The notes below the pieces were generated by a model that did not search any database, was not told the origin of the DNA, and saw only the letters and a list, made by a program, of their open reading frames with translations. The position numbers and the translations under genes are program-made. 64,000 bases of DNA from Pegoplata infirma (lineage: Eukaryota; Arthropoda; Insecta; Diptera; Anthomyiidae), in NCBI GenBank assembly GCA_963921195.1, contig OY992536.1, forward strand, positions 98,171,550-98,235,549. The letters run 5' to 3'. Of this stretch, positions 22,381 through 33,800 are shown piece after piece (the first letter of the stretch is position 1; every line of letters begins with the position of its first letter).

Positions 22381-25260
22381 TCTTCTATATAAATAAAATT
22401 CAATTGTCGTTCGTTGGTAACAGCATCAGTTGAGAACGGCTGGACCGATTTGGACAATTTTTTTATTGAAATGTTCGTCATAGTCCAACTTAGGTTTTTT
22501 CGTAAAGAAAAATTGACCACGCCCACTTTTACGCCCACTTTTCTCAATTTACCTAAAATCGGAAAACGGCTGCACCGATTTAGGTAATTTTTTATTTAAA
22601 GGTTCGTAGTAATCTTATTTAAGTTTGTACTGAAAGAAAAATATTCCACGCCCACTTTTACGCCCACTTTTTCAATTTATCTTAAATCTGAGAATGGCTG
22701 GATCGATTTGACTAAATTTTTTTTAATGAATTTTCATCATACTTTGATTTTTACGAAAAAAGAAACGCTCACTTTGGCTAATTTTTGTTGAAAATGTTCG
22801 TCATAATTCACCTAAGATTTTTAGGGATAGTGAAATTTCCCAAAACTATAAGGGCTAGACCGATTTGGTTATAGTCCGCAAAAGATTTTTAAGAAAGGAA
22901 AAATTGTCCAATCCTACTTTTACGCTCAATTTTCCCGATATATAAATTTTAAATCATGGAACTGGATCAATTTGTCTTATTTTGTTTTTAATGTTCGTCA
23001 TAGTCCAACTAAGGTTTATCAGAAAGAACAATTTCCCATTTCTACGCCCACTTTTGAATGGATGGACCGAGTTGCATAAATTCAAATAAGGTTTTTACGG
23101 CAAGAAAAGTTTTTCGATATAAATAAAATTTTCTCTATAAAAAAATTATATATCGAGGGCCTATATTCAAAACCGTCTATCTAAAAAAACACAACTTTTC
23201 AGGAGAGCCAAAAAACTGTTTATTTCGCGTATTATTAGAGTAATTAAAATTCGATATTCTACAATATCTTTTTAAATCAACTACTGAATCTCACATATGA
23301 TTCGTTTTTAAAATTTTGCACTATTGGGGGTTTTAGAGGATAGATAGAGGGTTTTGTTTCTCAAAAATATTAAGTACATGAATGAAAATGATCAGATAGA
23401 GGGTTTTGCATTTTAATAAAAATTGATTATTATGATTTCATTTACGACATCGTTAAATTTTTAACGTAATTTATTAATGATAAAGGCTTATAAAAAATTC
23501 CGAAATCGCGGTTTTGGTCCACAGATGCGAATTTTTAAGACAAAAATTATTTTTTTACCGAATTCATCTCAAAAGTTGACAAACTGTTGAGTATGTTATG
23601 TAAAAAATAGTAAAAAAATTAAAAACGCGATTTTGGTCCACAGATGCTGATCAGCATCGGGATTTTTAAGTTTAAAATTTTTGTTTCATAATGTACACAA
23701 GACATCCAAATTTTGAGCCATATTTTTCAAAAAAGTCAAACAAGAATTTTCAGAAAAAATTAGCATCAGTGGACCAAAATCGTGGTTCTGGAATTTTGTT
23801 GACAAATTCATGTGCAGCATGCAAAAATTAGTATGAAAACATGTAATGCATGATGAAATTATTCAAAAAAAATATTTATGAATTAATTATTTGAAAAGAT
23901 AGAGGGTTTTGCATTAAGAAAACTTAATTGTGTAAGAGATAGAGAAAACCAAAAATGCAAATAAAATAGCAAAAAAAAATATTTTTGTTCTGAATTTTAC
24001 ACCATAGATGAGGGCCGTTTTACTGAATATTTTGCCATCAAAAAGTCATTTTCGTGAAAATGGAAGATAGAGGGTTTTGAATATAGGCCCTCGATATAGA
24101 ATAATAAAATATAAATAAAAATCAAATGTAGTTCGCTGGTAATCGCATCACTTGAGAACTGACCGATTTCGAAATTATTATTTTTTAAATGTTCGTATTA
24201 TTTTTTTAAAAACGTTCGTCTTAGGTTTTTTCGAAAAAAAAAATTAATCACGCCCACTTTTAGGCTTCTTTTTTTTCGATATATCTAAAATCGGAGAACA
24301 GCTGGATCGATTTGACTTAACATTTTTTTAAATGTTCGTCATAGTCCAACTTAGGTAAGAAAATAAAAATTTTTCACATACACTTTTTTTCGATATATCT
24401 CAAATAGAAGAACGGCAGGGCCGATTCGGCTATTAGTTGTATTTTTTGACGTTCGTGATTATACAACTAAGGTTTTAATATTTATTGTCCTCCGGTAAAT
24501 AATTATTGTCCTCCAACACTTCAAAGCCAATATTTTTCGATATCCTTAAAATTTTCAACACTTGAGAACGCCTATACCGATTTGGCTATTTTTTTTGTTG
24601 TTTTAAATGTTTGTAATAGTCCCTATAATTGTTCGGAAAGAAAAATTATCCTCGCACATCGATATATCTAAAATTTTTTTTTACTCTAATTTGATCAATT
24701 AAAAAAACATTTCTTAATGAATTCCGCTTAAACTTGGTACAAATGATTTTAAATCCTTTGGAATTGTTAACGTATGTACAAGTTTACCTTCCACAAAAAC
24801 TTTAACACCTACTTTTGTCTAAATATGTCGACTACTAATGACCGGACCGATTATTTTATGTTAATTATATTTCTAATTAGGTTTTTAAGAAAATATAAAT
24901 GAGAAGTGTCCCGGAAAAATGGGAAATTCGGGAAAACTAAGTATAAAGGTTTGTTTGAACTCAAGACAATAGCTCACGAAAAAAACGAAAATATGCGTAA
25001 TTTATTTTTGTGTAGTTCGTAATGATACTAAAGAAGCTTTAAATTTGTACAGTTCGCAAAGTCGAAGATATGTTTTTTTTTAGTTTCTCAAATATAATTT
25101 GAAGATTATTATCTGCTTAATTGGGTCTTTAAAACCACGCCCATAAATTTTTCTAAGCCAAGAAAATTATTAAATTTTTTGCAAGGCTATATATTTCAAG
25201 CGAGACGAAATATAACACTGATCTTATACTTGTGCCAGCAACGCGGACCGGGCCAGCTAG
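22381..25260 (+). mobile_element. Helitron-like non-autonomous element
   Basis: Begins TCTTCTATATAAATAAAATT after an A (22380) and ends GGGCCAGCTAG before a T (25261). TC at the 5' end, CTRR at the 3' end and insertion between A and T without duplication are the Helitron signatures. A clear hairpin just before CTAG is not obvious. The interior repeats a diverged unit of very roughly 150 bp: 'gagaacggctggaccgattt', 'gttcgtcatagtccaact', 'cacgcccactttta'. No Rep or helicase frame survives. A separate element (23153-24094) is inserted. Confidence 0.65.
23153..24094. mobile_element. Inverted-repeat element nested in the Helitron
   Basis: Left GGGCCTATATTCAAAACC and right GGTTTTGAATATAGGCCC are exact inverses, both flanked by TCGA (which may be duplication or terminus). 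The terminal word 'gatagagggttttg' recurs internally near 23342, 23395, 23899 and 24066. 'ttttggtccacagatgc' occurs near 23514 and 23633 and inverted near 23765. It is thus a foldback-like element of about 0.94 kb. Non-coding. Confidence 0.7.
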
Positions 25261-25548
25261 TATTGAATAAGCGCCAATTTTAATACTTATATGTTCATAT
25301 CTGATCATATATGTTTTCGAATTAATGATGTATGGTCAGATGTGTTCATATATGCTCATATACAATTCATTTTTAGCCGGGAACCGAAACCGCGGTTACT
25401 AAATTTATCGGTTATTCACAAACTCTACCTATACCTAACTTCAAGTATGCCGATCGACTCAGAATCACTTTCTGCGACGATTTAAAAAAAATATACGTGT
25501 GTCGGCGTTTTGAAATATTACATCGGAATTTTTTTTAGAGACGGTTAA

Positions 25549-26743
25549 AGTTTCCTGTGCTTTATTGACTATGAGAAAGCATTTGATACTGTTCAACATG
25601 ACAAGCTTATGGAAACACTAACCTCAATCGGATTAAACGAAAAAGAAATAAGATGTATTAAAAATCTATATTGGAACCAGCAAATCTATATTGGAACCAG
25701 CAAGGATTGAAATTAATGGCGAAACTTCGGATGAAATTGTTATTTCAAAAGGTGTCCGACAGGGATGTATATTATCGCCCTTATTATTTAACATATATTC
25801 CCAAAAAATATTTCAAGAATCTGTTGAAGGAGAAAGAATTGGAATTAAAGTAAACGGAATGTTTATAAATAACATACGTTATGCCGACGACACAACATTA
25901 CTGTCAGGCAGCATATCTGGCCTACAGAAGCTGGTAGACAAACTTACATGTGTAAGTGAGTCATACGGTCTTAGAATCAACATTAAAAAGACAAAATATA
26001 TGGTTGTCAGCAGAAAAAATGTTCACCCCAGCGCGATACTAAAAATTGGAAGCACAGAAATTGAAAGAGTAAAAAATTTTAAATATCTGGGAGTTCTAAT
26101 AAATGAAAAATGGGACGCATCAAAGGAAATAAGATGTCGTATAGAGATGGCGAGAGATGCTTTTTTTAAATACAGTAAGATATTGACAAGCCATAAAATC
26201 AGTCTTGCGACAAAGTCACGCTTCATCAAATGCTATGTGTGGTCTGTGCTTCTATATGCAGCGGAGTTATGGACAATTAAAGCGTCGGATGAGAAAAGAT
26301 TAGAAGCTTTTGAAATGTGGATATACAGGCGTATACTGAAGATTCCATGGACTGACCGGGTCCCAAATATTGAAGTATTAAGAAGAATGAACCTTGACAG
26401 ACAATTGATTAAAACCGTTAAACATCGAAAAACTTCGTATTTGGGACATATAATGAGAAATGAAAAATATAAACTTCTCCAAACAATTCTCAAAGGGAAA
26501 CTTGAAGGAAGACGAGCTAGAGGCAGAAGGGAACTTTTCTGGTTGAAAAATATTCAAAAATGGACAGGTTATAGTGATGAAAGAAATCTGCTAAATGCAG
26601 CAAAATCAAGAGAACTGGTCGTTTCTGAATTATTATAAAATGTATCAAATCTGTATATATATGTGTATATGTTTATTGTAATTATAATTGTATGATTGCT
26701 AATATCCGAATAACGGATTGGCAAATAAAAGAAGAAGAAGAAA
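25549..26743 (+). mobile_element. 5'-truncated LINE (non-LTR retrotransposon) with GAA-repeat tail
   Basis: A fragment carrying the reverse transcriptase palm region onward, a short 3' untranslated region, and a (GAA)n tail at 26729-26743. The 5' side begins abruptly within the codons preceding RT motif A. AAAGTT is found at 25547-25552 and right after the tail (26741-26746), a possible 6-bp target duplication, though weak because of the A/G-rich tail. Truncation at the 5' end is the usual outcome of target-primed reverse transcription. Confidence 0.85.
25552..26638 (+). pseudogene. LINE reverse transcriptase, truncated and frameshifted
   Basis: The first frame reads FLCFIDYEKAFDTVQHDKL (RT motif A, with the first catalytic D) up to NLYWNQQ and then hits TGA at 25708-25710. 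The main frame then runs to TAA at 26638: GVRQGCILSPLLFNIYS (motif B), IRYADDTTLL (motif C, catalytic YADD), LRINIKKTKYMV (motif D) and FKYLGVLI (motif E/thumb). The C-terminal region includes WIYRRILKIPW, LGHIMRN and GKLEGRRARGRR. The break coincides with a perfect 20-bp tandem duplication (25662-25681 and 25682-25701). Removing one copy does not by itself restore frame, so another small indel must exist. The N-terminal endonuclease is absent. The C-terminal block resembles the 'craniofacial development protein 2-like' insect LINEs; I do not assign a clade firmly. Confidence 0.9.
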
Positions 26744-26805
26744 GTTATCCAGCTTTGGCCTGTTCTTGCAGCATATCGGGATATAAAACTATGTTTTCTT
26801 TACTC

Positions 26806-27035
26806 CTGAGGTGTAGGCTATGTTCAGCAACTTTGTAGAAAATATTATGGCAAATATTTTTGTAGAACATATTAACCGTCTAACTCCCTTTGACTATAAA
26901 ACAATTTTTTATTTACATCTGACGTTTAGGGTATGATTAGCAACTTCATAGAAAATATTATGGCAAACATTTTTGTGGAGCATATTAACCCTCTAACTCC
27001 TCTACATAACGGTAATTTTTGGCTCTATTCTGACA
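26806..27035. repeat. Two-unit tandem repeat, 113-bp period
   Basis: 'agaaaatattatggcaaa' and 'aacatattaaccgtctaact' at 26838-26885 recur 113 bp later with few changes. A further partial copy in inverted orientation ('gttctacaaaaatgttggcc') lies near 27081. Function unknown. Confidence 0.75.
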
Positions 27036-28842
27036 AATCGTATTAAACACCCCTAAAAAGGGGGAGGGCGGGGATGAAATGTTCTACAAAAATGTTGGCC
27101 ATAAAATTTTGCTATATATGTCAGAACAAAATAAAGCCCAAAACTTAGCAGAAACACTAAAAACCAGTCAAATTTAAGATTGCCCACAAAGGGTTAATTT
27201 TTTAAACTTTTTGAATGACCCGTAATCCCGTAATTTTGGAAAAGTTTGAAATTGCTGTACAGTGTTATCATTCAAAATTTTAAAGGAATCGGAATAGTTC
27301 TCCGCTATTCCGCTATTTCATCAAACATTTTGTTTGTGTTAAACGTGTGCTTTGGTGGCCTTATCAATTCTGAATATAAAATCAGTCTGTTTGCCACAAA
27401 AATTAGGAAATTTCACTCATTTTTTTTTTGTTTTAGTAATTTAAACAATTTTTAATTTCCGGGCGCCACTCCACGTGCTAGTTAAATTCGATTGGCCTGA
27501 AATCTGTACCACAGAAGTTTAAGGCCTAGGAGAATAAAAGTTAAAGAAAAAAATGCCACTCTAATGAGTCATGCTTGAATGTATGTTGGAGGTTTTCAAA
27601 ATGATGCCGGCAAAATCAATAGTATGGTTTGGTTTTTCTTACAGCTTTTATATTTTTTATTAATTTAATTTGATGATACAATAATGGTAATTTTTATATT
27701 GGCCACTGTTGAGTTTTTGTGTCACATAGCTTTAAGAATATAATATTTCTAATAGAACCAACATAGGAGGCGGGATACAAATGGATTAATAAAATTTATT
27801 ACTGTTATAGCTGCTTAAAAATATATATATATTTTAACATTTCTTATTTATATAAATCCAAAAACAATCTTAAGATCAATCATTACCCTTCATATAAAAA
27901 TCAAAATCATATGCATTACTTTCAATCAAGTATGTTTCTTAAGTCTTTTGATTTATAATTTACAATTTCCAAATTTTACTTTTACTTTATGAGAGTTTTA
28001 AGCGAAATTATTCCCACCATACAACATTTTTGTTTTTGAAAAAATTTCCAAGAATTTAAAATTACATCTCAAAAAAAATAAAGAAAAGATTTCAATAACA
28101 ACAAGTTTTTTTTTTGCAAACGTAACAACCGTGACTTGTTGAAACAGCAAACAGCAGGATATAGCTGCCGCTGATGCTGCTCCTTTTTATTTTTCTGAAA
28201 ACAATGAAAATTTTAAAATTTCAACTTCTTGATTTAAACTACTGATTCGCAAACAAAAAAATTTACATTTAAGAAACGAAAGATATAAAATCAGCAAGTG
28301 TTTAAGCAAATTGAAAACCTTAAATATTTCCAACAATAGAAATTTTGCAAAAACCACAATTTTCTATTTGAAGATTTGTTAATAAAGTGTAAATGTGACA
28401 AATTTTTTTTTTTAAATATTGGTTTTCTACCTGTTGCAAATTTAATTTTAGTAGATTTCACTATGACATTTTTACCTGCTATTGTTTGGTTTAACTTTTG
28501 TTTTCCTTTCATGAAAAATAAGGTTGCCTTTTCTTTAGTTTGGAATGCTCTACATAATTTAAATATAAAGAATTTACAAATTTGTTACATTTTCACCTAA
28601 TTTTATATATGTATTTACAAAATGTTTTGATATTTTTGTTAAGTAAATTACCTTAACGAAGGCGTTTATGTTTAAATTTTAGGCGGTTGTTTTTAAATTA
28701 AATCCACATGATTTCTTTTGATGTGACTCTTTTATGATTTAGGTTGTGTTTTGTTGCTACTAGTAGTGGTAAAACTGATGTATAGATTCTGAGGCACTTT
28801 TCTTTTAGAAAAATGTTTTTATAGAAAAATATTTTTTATACC
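27036..28842. other. AT-rich sequence, no gene seen
   Basis: No exon-like open frame, RNA or clear repeat boundary. Short frames on both strands near 28290-28600 are mutual shadows in AT-rich DNA. Could be host intron. Confidence 0.45.
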
Positions 28843-30315
28843 CTCCACTCTAGTGATAGAGGGTACACAGAAAATAATATCGTATATTTTATTTTAATTA
28901 AAATTTTAATTGTTTTTTAATTTAATATTAATTAAACTTTTAATTAATATAATTAATTGTTTAATTAAATTTTTAACTTTATTTTAATTAATATTTTAAT
29001 TGTTTTCAAACTCAATATTAATTAAGTATTTAATTTATATAATTAAATTTTTAATTAAATTTCTAGCTTTACTTATTTTTTTTTTGTTTTGTTTTCCGTG
29101 TGTGTGCTTTTCTCTTGCATTGTATAACATACAAAAAAAAATACATAAGTATAAAAAGTTTGTTGAAAGTTTTTTTTATTTTTCACATAGGTTTTTGAAT
29201 TCTCATTTTGTTTATAGTTTTATGTGTATGTATATGAAAGGTTTATAATCAACTTTATAAAATCATCTCACTGACTATGTCTTTACGGCATAAATAAATT
29301 TGGTAAAGTTTGAAGAAATATTTTTTTTTTAAACTATTTTGTTCAAAAAGAATGTTTTTACAAATTATTTTTTTTTAATATAATATTTCTAATTAATTTT
29401 TTTAATTTATACAATTAAAATTTTAATTATTTTTTTTTAAAATTTTAATTAAATTTTTTAATTTATAGTATTAAGTTTTTAATTAAATAAATATCCATTT
29501 ATTTTTAATTAACGAACTACAAATATTTTTAATTTATTTGCGCATTTTAGTGATTGGTCCGGATTTAATTAATTTTTTAATTAAATCTACGAATTTTTTA
29601 ATTAAATTTTTTTTTTATTTTTTTCTGTGTATATACCCCATAAAGTTTATATATTCATGATCCTCGATCGATTTTAAGACGATCTAGCGATGTCCGTCCG
29701 TCTGTCTGTTAAAAACACACTAACTTTTGAAAGACTTTACGAAGTCTCCTGAAGTTTGGCATATATGTTGTGCATTTACCTAGTCAGGTTGATATTGCAA
29801 TCCAGCAAAATCGGTCAAGTGGTTCAAAAGTTATGAGCAAATGACTGAATTTCGGCAAGGGTTTTTCGTGTATTTACGAGATAAAAATCAAGCTAACTTT
29901 CAAAAGGCAGTTCTGAGGATGCAGAAGACCGGCATATATTTTGGTCGCGTGGCCTGGTTCATCTCAAATTTCAGCCAAATCGGTTCAGTGGTTCAAAAGT
30001 TATTAGCAAAACCGTGAATTTCAGAATAGCTTCACCTTAAATTCATGTTTTAAAAACATTGTAGTCACAAAAATATTTTACAACGTATTTTTGTCACTCA
30101 AAAATATTTTTACACTAAAAAAATACACTCGAAAAAAATTTTACACTCAAAAAAAATTTTACACTCAAAAAAAAATTTTGTAAATTATTTTTTTTTTTTC
30201 AAAAATTAGTTTAAAAAAAGTGTTTTTACACAAAATAAAATATTTCTAATCAAAAATTTTTTTTTCACGTTAGAAAATTTACTATCACTTAAAAAGGGCA
30301 TTGTGGAGGGTATTC
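28843..30315 (+). mobile_element. HINE/mini-me-like element, subfamily B, interrupted
   Basis: Starts TATACCCTCCACTCTAGTGA with its hairpin partner TAGAGGGTA. It resumes after an inserted element (28866-29629) with 'tataccccataaagttt', 'gatcctcgatcgatttt' and the GTCY tract GTCCGTCCGTCTGTCTGTT at 29692-29710. It then carries two 'tggttcaaaagttat' blocks and reaches GTGGAGGGTATT at 30313. The expected 3' hairpin (ATTCGGC..GCCGAAT) is missing because the foldback element at 30318 begins there. Confidence 0.7.
28866..29629. mobile_element. CACAG-ended element inserted into the HINE
   Basis: Left CACAGAAAATAA and right TTTTTTTCTGTG are inverted, flanked by TA both sides. The interior is almost entirely variants of TTTAATTAAATTTTTAATTAA, itself palindromic. 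The flanking HINE can be joined across it at TA, although about 40 bp of HINE sequence normally following is missing. The open frame at 29000-29248 is AT-rich noise. Confidence 0.75.
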
Positions 30316-30317
30316 AT

Positions 30318-32156
30318 TAGGGTGCACCAAAAAAACGAAGTTGTTAGATATTGACCGGGCCCCCCCCTAAAAATGTGCATTTGGGGGTAAAAATATGTCT
30401 CACAAAATTTTAGGAAAATCGGATATGGGTAAGACCTGCCGCATCGGCCTTGAAGTTTGAAAATCGAATTACAAGGGGAAAATATGACTTTTTATCCATT
30501 TTCTCAATTTTTTCGATATTTTGAGTTAAGTTTGAATTCAAATGGTCATAGAATTGTGATTTGGAGTAAAATGTCTATCGAATAAGGTATTAAAAACTAA
30601 AATCGGTTGAAAATCAGCCATGTTATTACAACTTCCCCAGGCAACTAACGTGTGTCAGACCATTTAATCAAGGGATTCGATCCCCATTTTTGAAATTTAT
30701 TGAAATTATCTACTGTAACAACATTTTTTTATTCTTCAAGTCCCAATGTACTAAGAAGATAAATATTTTTCATATTGCGTTTTGCTAACTTGTTTTAAAT
30801 AATTGCTAAAGTGGTCTTAATTTTTCAACACTATTTTCAAATCTCCAATTTTAAATTTTTATTTTTTTGTTAAAGAAATTTTAAAAAATCGACTATTGAA
30901 GTTTATGGATTTGTTAAACACATATAAAGGAATAAAAACCCCGAAAATTGTAGGCGTTGCTGTTTTCATTTAGCTATTACAGTGATGTAATTTTGGCGGA
31001 TTTCGGGAATGTAGTGATTTTTGGCACTTTTTTAGCTTTTATTTTTTTTGGTTTTTTTTTACAAACTTCATACGTTTTGGACCGAATTATATCAACACGA
31101 GATAGAATACTTCAATTCGCAAAATTAGGGCGAAATTGAGATATAAAAAATTGCCCCTGTTAAGGGTCAAAGGTCAAATTTTAGAAAATTTTGAATTTTT
31201 AAACATTTACAGATTTGCTGGGTGGATTTTGCTGAATCTACTATATATTTCCACTCAGAAAATCTGTTAATGTTTAAAAATTCAAAATCTTCTAAAATTT
31301 GACCTTTGGCCTTTAGTTGGGGCAATTTTTAATTTCTCAATTTTGCCCTAAATTTGCGAATTGAAGTATTCTATCTCGTGTTGATATAATTCGGTCCAAA
31401 ACATATGAAAATTGTAAAAAAAACAAAAAAAAATAAATAAAAGCTAAAAAAAGTGCCAAAAATCACTACTTTCCCGAAATCCGCCGAAATTACATCACTG
31501 TAATAGCCAAATGAAAACAGCAATTTTCGGGGTTTTTATTCCTTTATATGTGCTTAACAAATCCTTAAACTCCAATAGTCGATTTTTAAAAATTTCTTTA
31601 ACAAAAAAAATAAAAATTTAAAATTGGAGATTTGAAAATAGTGTTGAAAAATTCAGAAAACTTTAGCATTTATTTAAAACAAGTTAGCAAAACGCAATAT
31701 GCAAAATATTTATCTTCTTAGCACATTGGGACTTCAAGAATAAAAAAATGTTGTTACAGTGGATAATTTCAATAAATTTCAAAAATGGGGCTCGAATCCC
31801 TTGATTAAATAGTCTCACAAACATTAGTTGCCTGGGGAAGTTGTAATAACTTGGCTGATTTTCAACCGATTTTAGTTTTTAATACCTTATTCGATAGACA
31901 TTTTACTCCAAATCACAATTTTGTGACCATTTGAATTCAAACTTAACTCAAACTATCGAAAAAATTGAGAAAATGGATAAAAAGTCATATTTCCCCTTGT
32001 AATTCGATTTTCAAACTTCAGGGCCGATGCGGCAGGTCTTACCCATATCCGATTTTCCTAAAATTTTGTGAGACATGTTTTTACCCCCAAATGCACATTT
32101 CTAGGGGGGGGGGGCCCGGTCAATATCTAACAACTTCGGTTTTTTGGTGCACCCTA
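30318..32156. mobile_element. 1.84-kb near-perfect hairpin (foldback) element
   Basis: Ends TAGGGTGCACC and GGTGCACCCTA are exact inverses. The arms (about 30318-31217 and 31265-32156, roughly 890 bp each) stay closely complementary throughout, for example 'gccgcatcggccttgaagt' on the left against 'acttcagggccgatgcggc' on the right. The loop is only about 50 bp. Ends fit either YARNG (hAT, TAGGG) or a TA duplication. The flanking 8-mers (GTATTCAT, ATGTACAT) do not match. No coding capacity; a transcript would form a long double-stranded RNA. Confidence 0.9.
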
Positions 32157-32159
32157 ATG

Positions 32160-33800
32160 TACATACTTAAGACATTTTTCTATAGAAAAAGTGTCAGATT
32201 CTAAGACATTTTTTCTATAGAAAATTCACAGATTTTCAGACATTTTTACAATAGAAAAAAGTCTCAGATTCGAATACATTTTTCCTTAGAAAAAGTCCCA
32301 GCTTCAGAGACATTTTTCCTTTAGAATAAATAACAGCTTCTGGGACATTTTTCCTATGGAACAAGTCTCCGATTCTGATACATTTTCCTATCGAAAAAGT
32401 AATTTTTCCTATAGAAAAAGTCTTAGATTCTAATACATTCCTACTCCTATAAAAAGTATCATATTCTGACACATTTTTCCTAAAGAAAACCCATCAGATT
32501 CAAAAGAAAAAGTATCAGATTCCCAGAAATGTTTCCAATTAAAAAAGTCTCATATTCTGAGACATTTTTCCTAAAGAAAAATTCTAAGATTCTGAGACAT
32601 TTTTCCTATTGAAAAATTTTCAGATTCTGACACATTTTTTCTACAGAAAAATTCTTAGATTCTGAGACATTTGTTCTATAGAAAAATTCCAGATTTTGAA
32701 ACATTTTTTCTTTAAAAAAATTCAAGATTATAAAACATTTTTCCTATTAAAAAAATTCTCATATTCTGAGACATTTGTCTCAGATTTTGACCCATTTTTT
32801 CTATAGAAAAACTCTCAGATTCTAAGGCATTTTTCGTATAGAAAATTCTCAGATTTTGATACATTTTCCCTATGAAAATAGTCTCAGATTCTTAGACATT
32901 TTTCCTAAGAAAAAGTCTCAGATTCTAAGACATTTTATAATAAAAAAGTTTTAGATAGAATAAGTGTCTGATTTTGAGATATTTTTCCCAAAAAAAAGGC
33001 CTCTGATTCTGAGATATTTTTATATAGAAAAAGTCTCTGATTTTGAGACTTTTCCTAAAGAAAAATTCTTCGATTATGAGTAAAAGTCTAATTTTTTGAG
33101 ACATTACATACATAGATACTAACTGGAAAGTCTCAGAATCTGGAAAATTTTTTCAAAGGTAAAGTCTCAGATTCTAAAAATTTTTTCTATAGAAAAAGTC
33201 AGAATAAATACCGGATTCGGAGAAGATTGTTATATGAACTAGTAATAAATTTTTGAGTTATTACTCCAAATTTCTTACAATTATATCCTTTTTTGTATAC
33301 ATAAAGCTTCGGTTTCTGAGACAATTTTCCATTAGGATTTTAAGTTGAAACGTTTCAAATTCTTGAAGAAAAAATTTCCTATTTTGAGACATTTTCTGAC
33401 AGAAAAATTTTTAGATTCGAAAAATTTTCCTTCAGAAAATTTTTCAGGGTATTGATATTTGATGAACCAAAGATTCCTTGAACATTTTAATATTTTAACC
33501 CTTTAAATAAATTTTTCATTACAGTTTTGCGTTTGGAAAAGATAAAAAACCTTTAGAATTTTAGATAGAAGCTTTTTTCTATAGAAAAGTCTTAAATTCT
33601 GTAAATTTTTTCATCAGGTCTCAGATTCTATGACATATTTTTATGGAAAAATTCTTAGATTCTGACATATTTTTAATAAAGAACATTTTTCAGATTTTCA
33701 GGTCATTTCCTATAGAAAAAGTCTCAGATTTTGAGACATATTACCTATTAAAAAAGTCTCAGATCTTGGGAAATTTTTCCTTTATAAAAATAGACTTAGG
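32160..33800 (-). repeat. 35-bp palindromic satellite, inverted and degenerate
   Basis: Monomers such as GACATTTTTCCTATAGAAAA and AGTCTCAGATTCTGA are the reverse complement of the AGG variant (CTATAGGAAAAATGTC) found at the start of the 34946-38345 array. The two blocks face each other across about 1.1 kb. Heavily mutated, with missing and partial units toward 33200-33800. Confidence 0.9.

Larger units (their letters stand above)
22267..25381. mobile_element. CCC-ended element nested in the hAT shell
   Basis: Left end CCCGGCTAAAAAT (22267) is mirrored by TTTTTAGCCGGG at 25381. AA lies on both sides, compatible with a 2-bp duplication. The interior next to both ends consists of TATATGATCATATATG-like words. 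Joining the outside sequences gives 'gataaccgaaacc', a word that recurs in the hAT shell. Its own sequence is only about 230 bp; a Helitron fills the rest. Confidence 0.7.
21560..25427. mobile_element. hAT-like element (outer shell) with 8-bp target duplication
   Basis: Left end TAGAGTTTCTG at 21560 and right end CACAAACTCTA at 25427 are inverted with a mismatch. CCTATACC flanks both (21552-21559, 25428-25435). Subterminal sequence is full of 'aaccgaaaccgcggtt' and 'ataaccgaaa' words. The ends fit the YARNG pattern (TAGAG) of hAT. The shell itself is about 0.75 kb (21560-22266 plus 25382-25427) and has no transposase. The rest is nested insertions. Confidence 0.8.
21476..25483 (-). mobile_element. 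Second subfamily-D HINE, inverted and split by a nest of insertions
   Basis: The 5' part (21476-21559: TTTTATACCCTACACC, hairpin, 'tgatgtttgtaac', 'gaaatattggtcc') resumes at 25428 with 'cctatacctaacttcaagta' and 'gccgatcgactcagaatcac'. This is the order seen uninterrupted at 47569-47700. Together with 20671-21466 it forms a head-to-head HINE pair. About 3.87 kb of foreign DNA separates its two halves. Confidence 0.75.

Noticed and set aside
28866..29629. Gene at 29000-29248 (82 codons)
   Set aside because: It lies in TTTAATTAAATTT-type repeat sequence between inverted CACAG ends, with AT-driven composition only.
30318..32156. Two adjacent HINE copies in inverted orientation
   Set aside because: There is no GTCY tract, no TATACCC hairpin and no HINE body; the arms are a separate sequence with GGGTGCACC tips.
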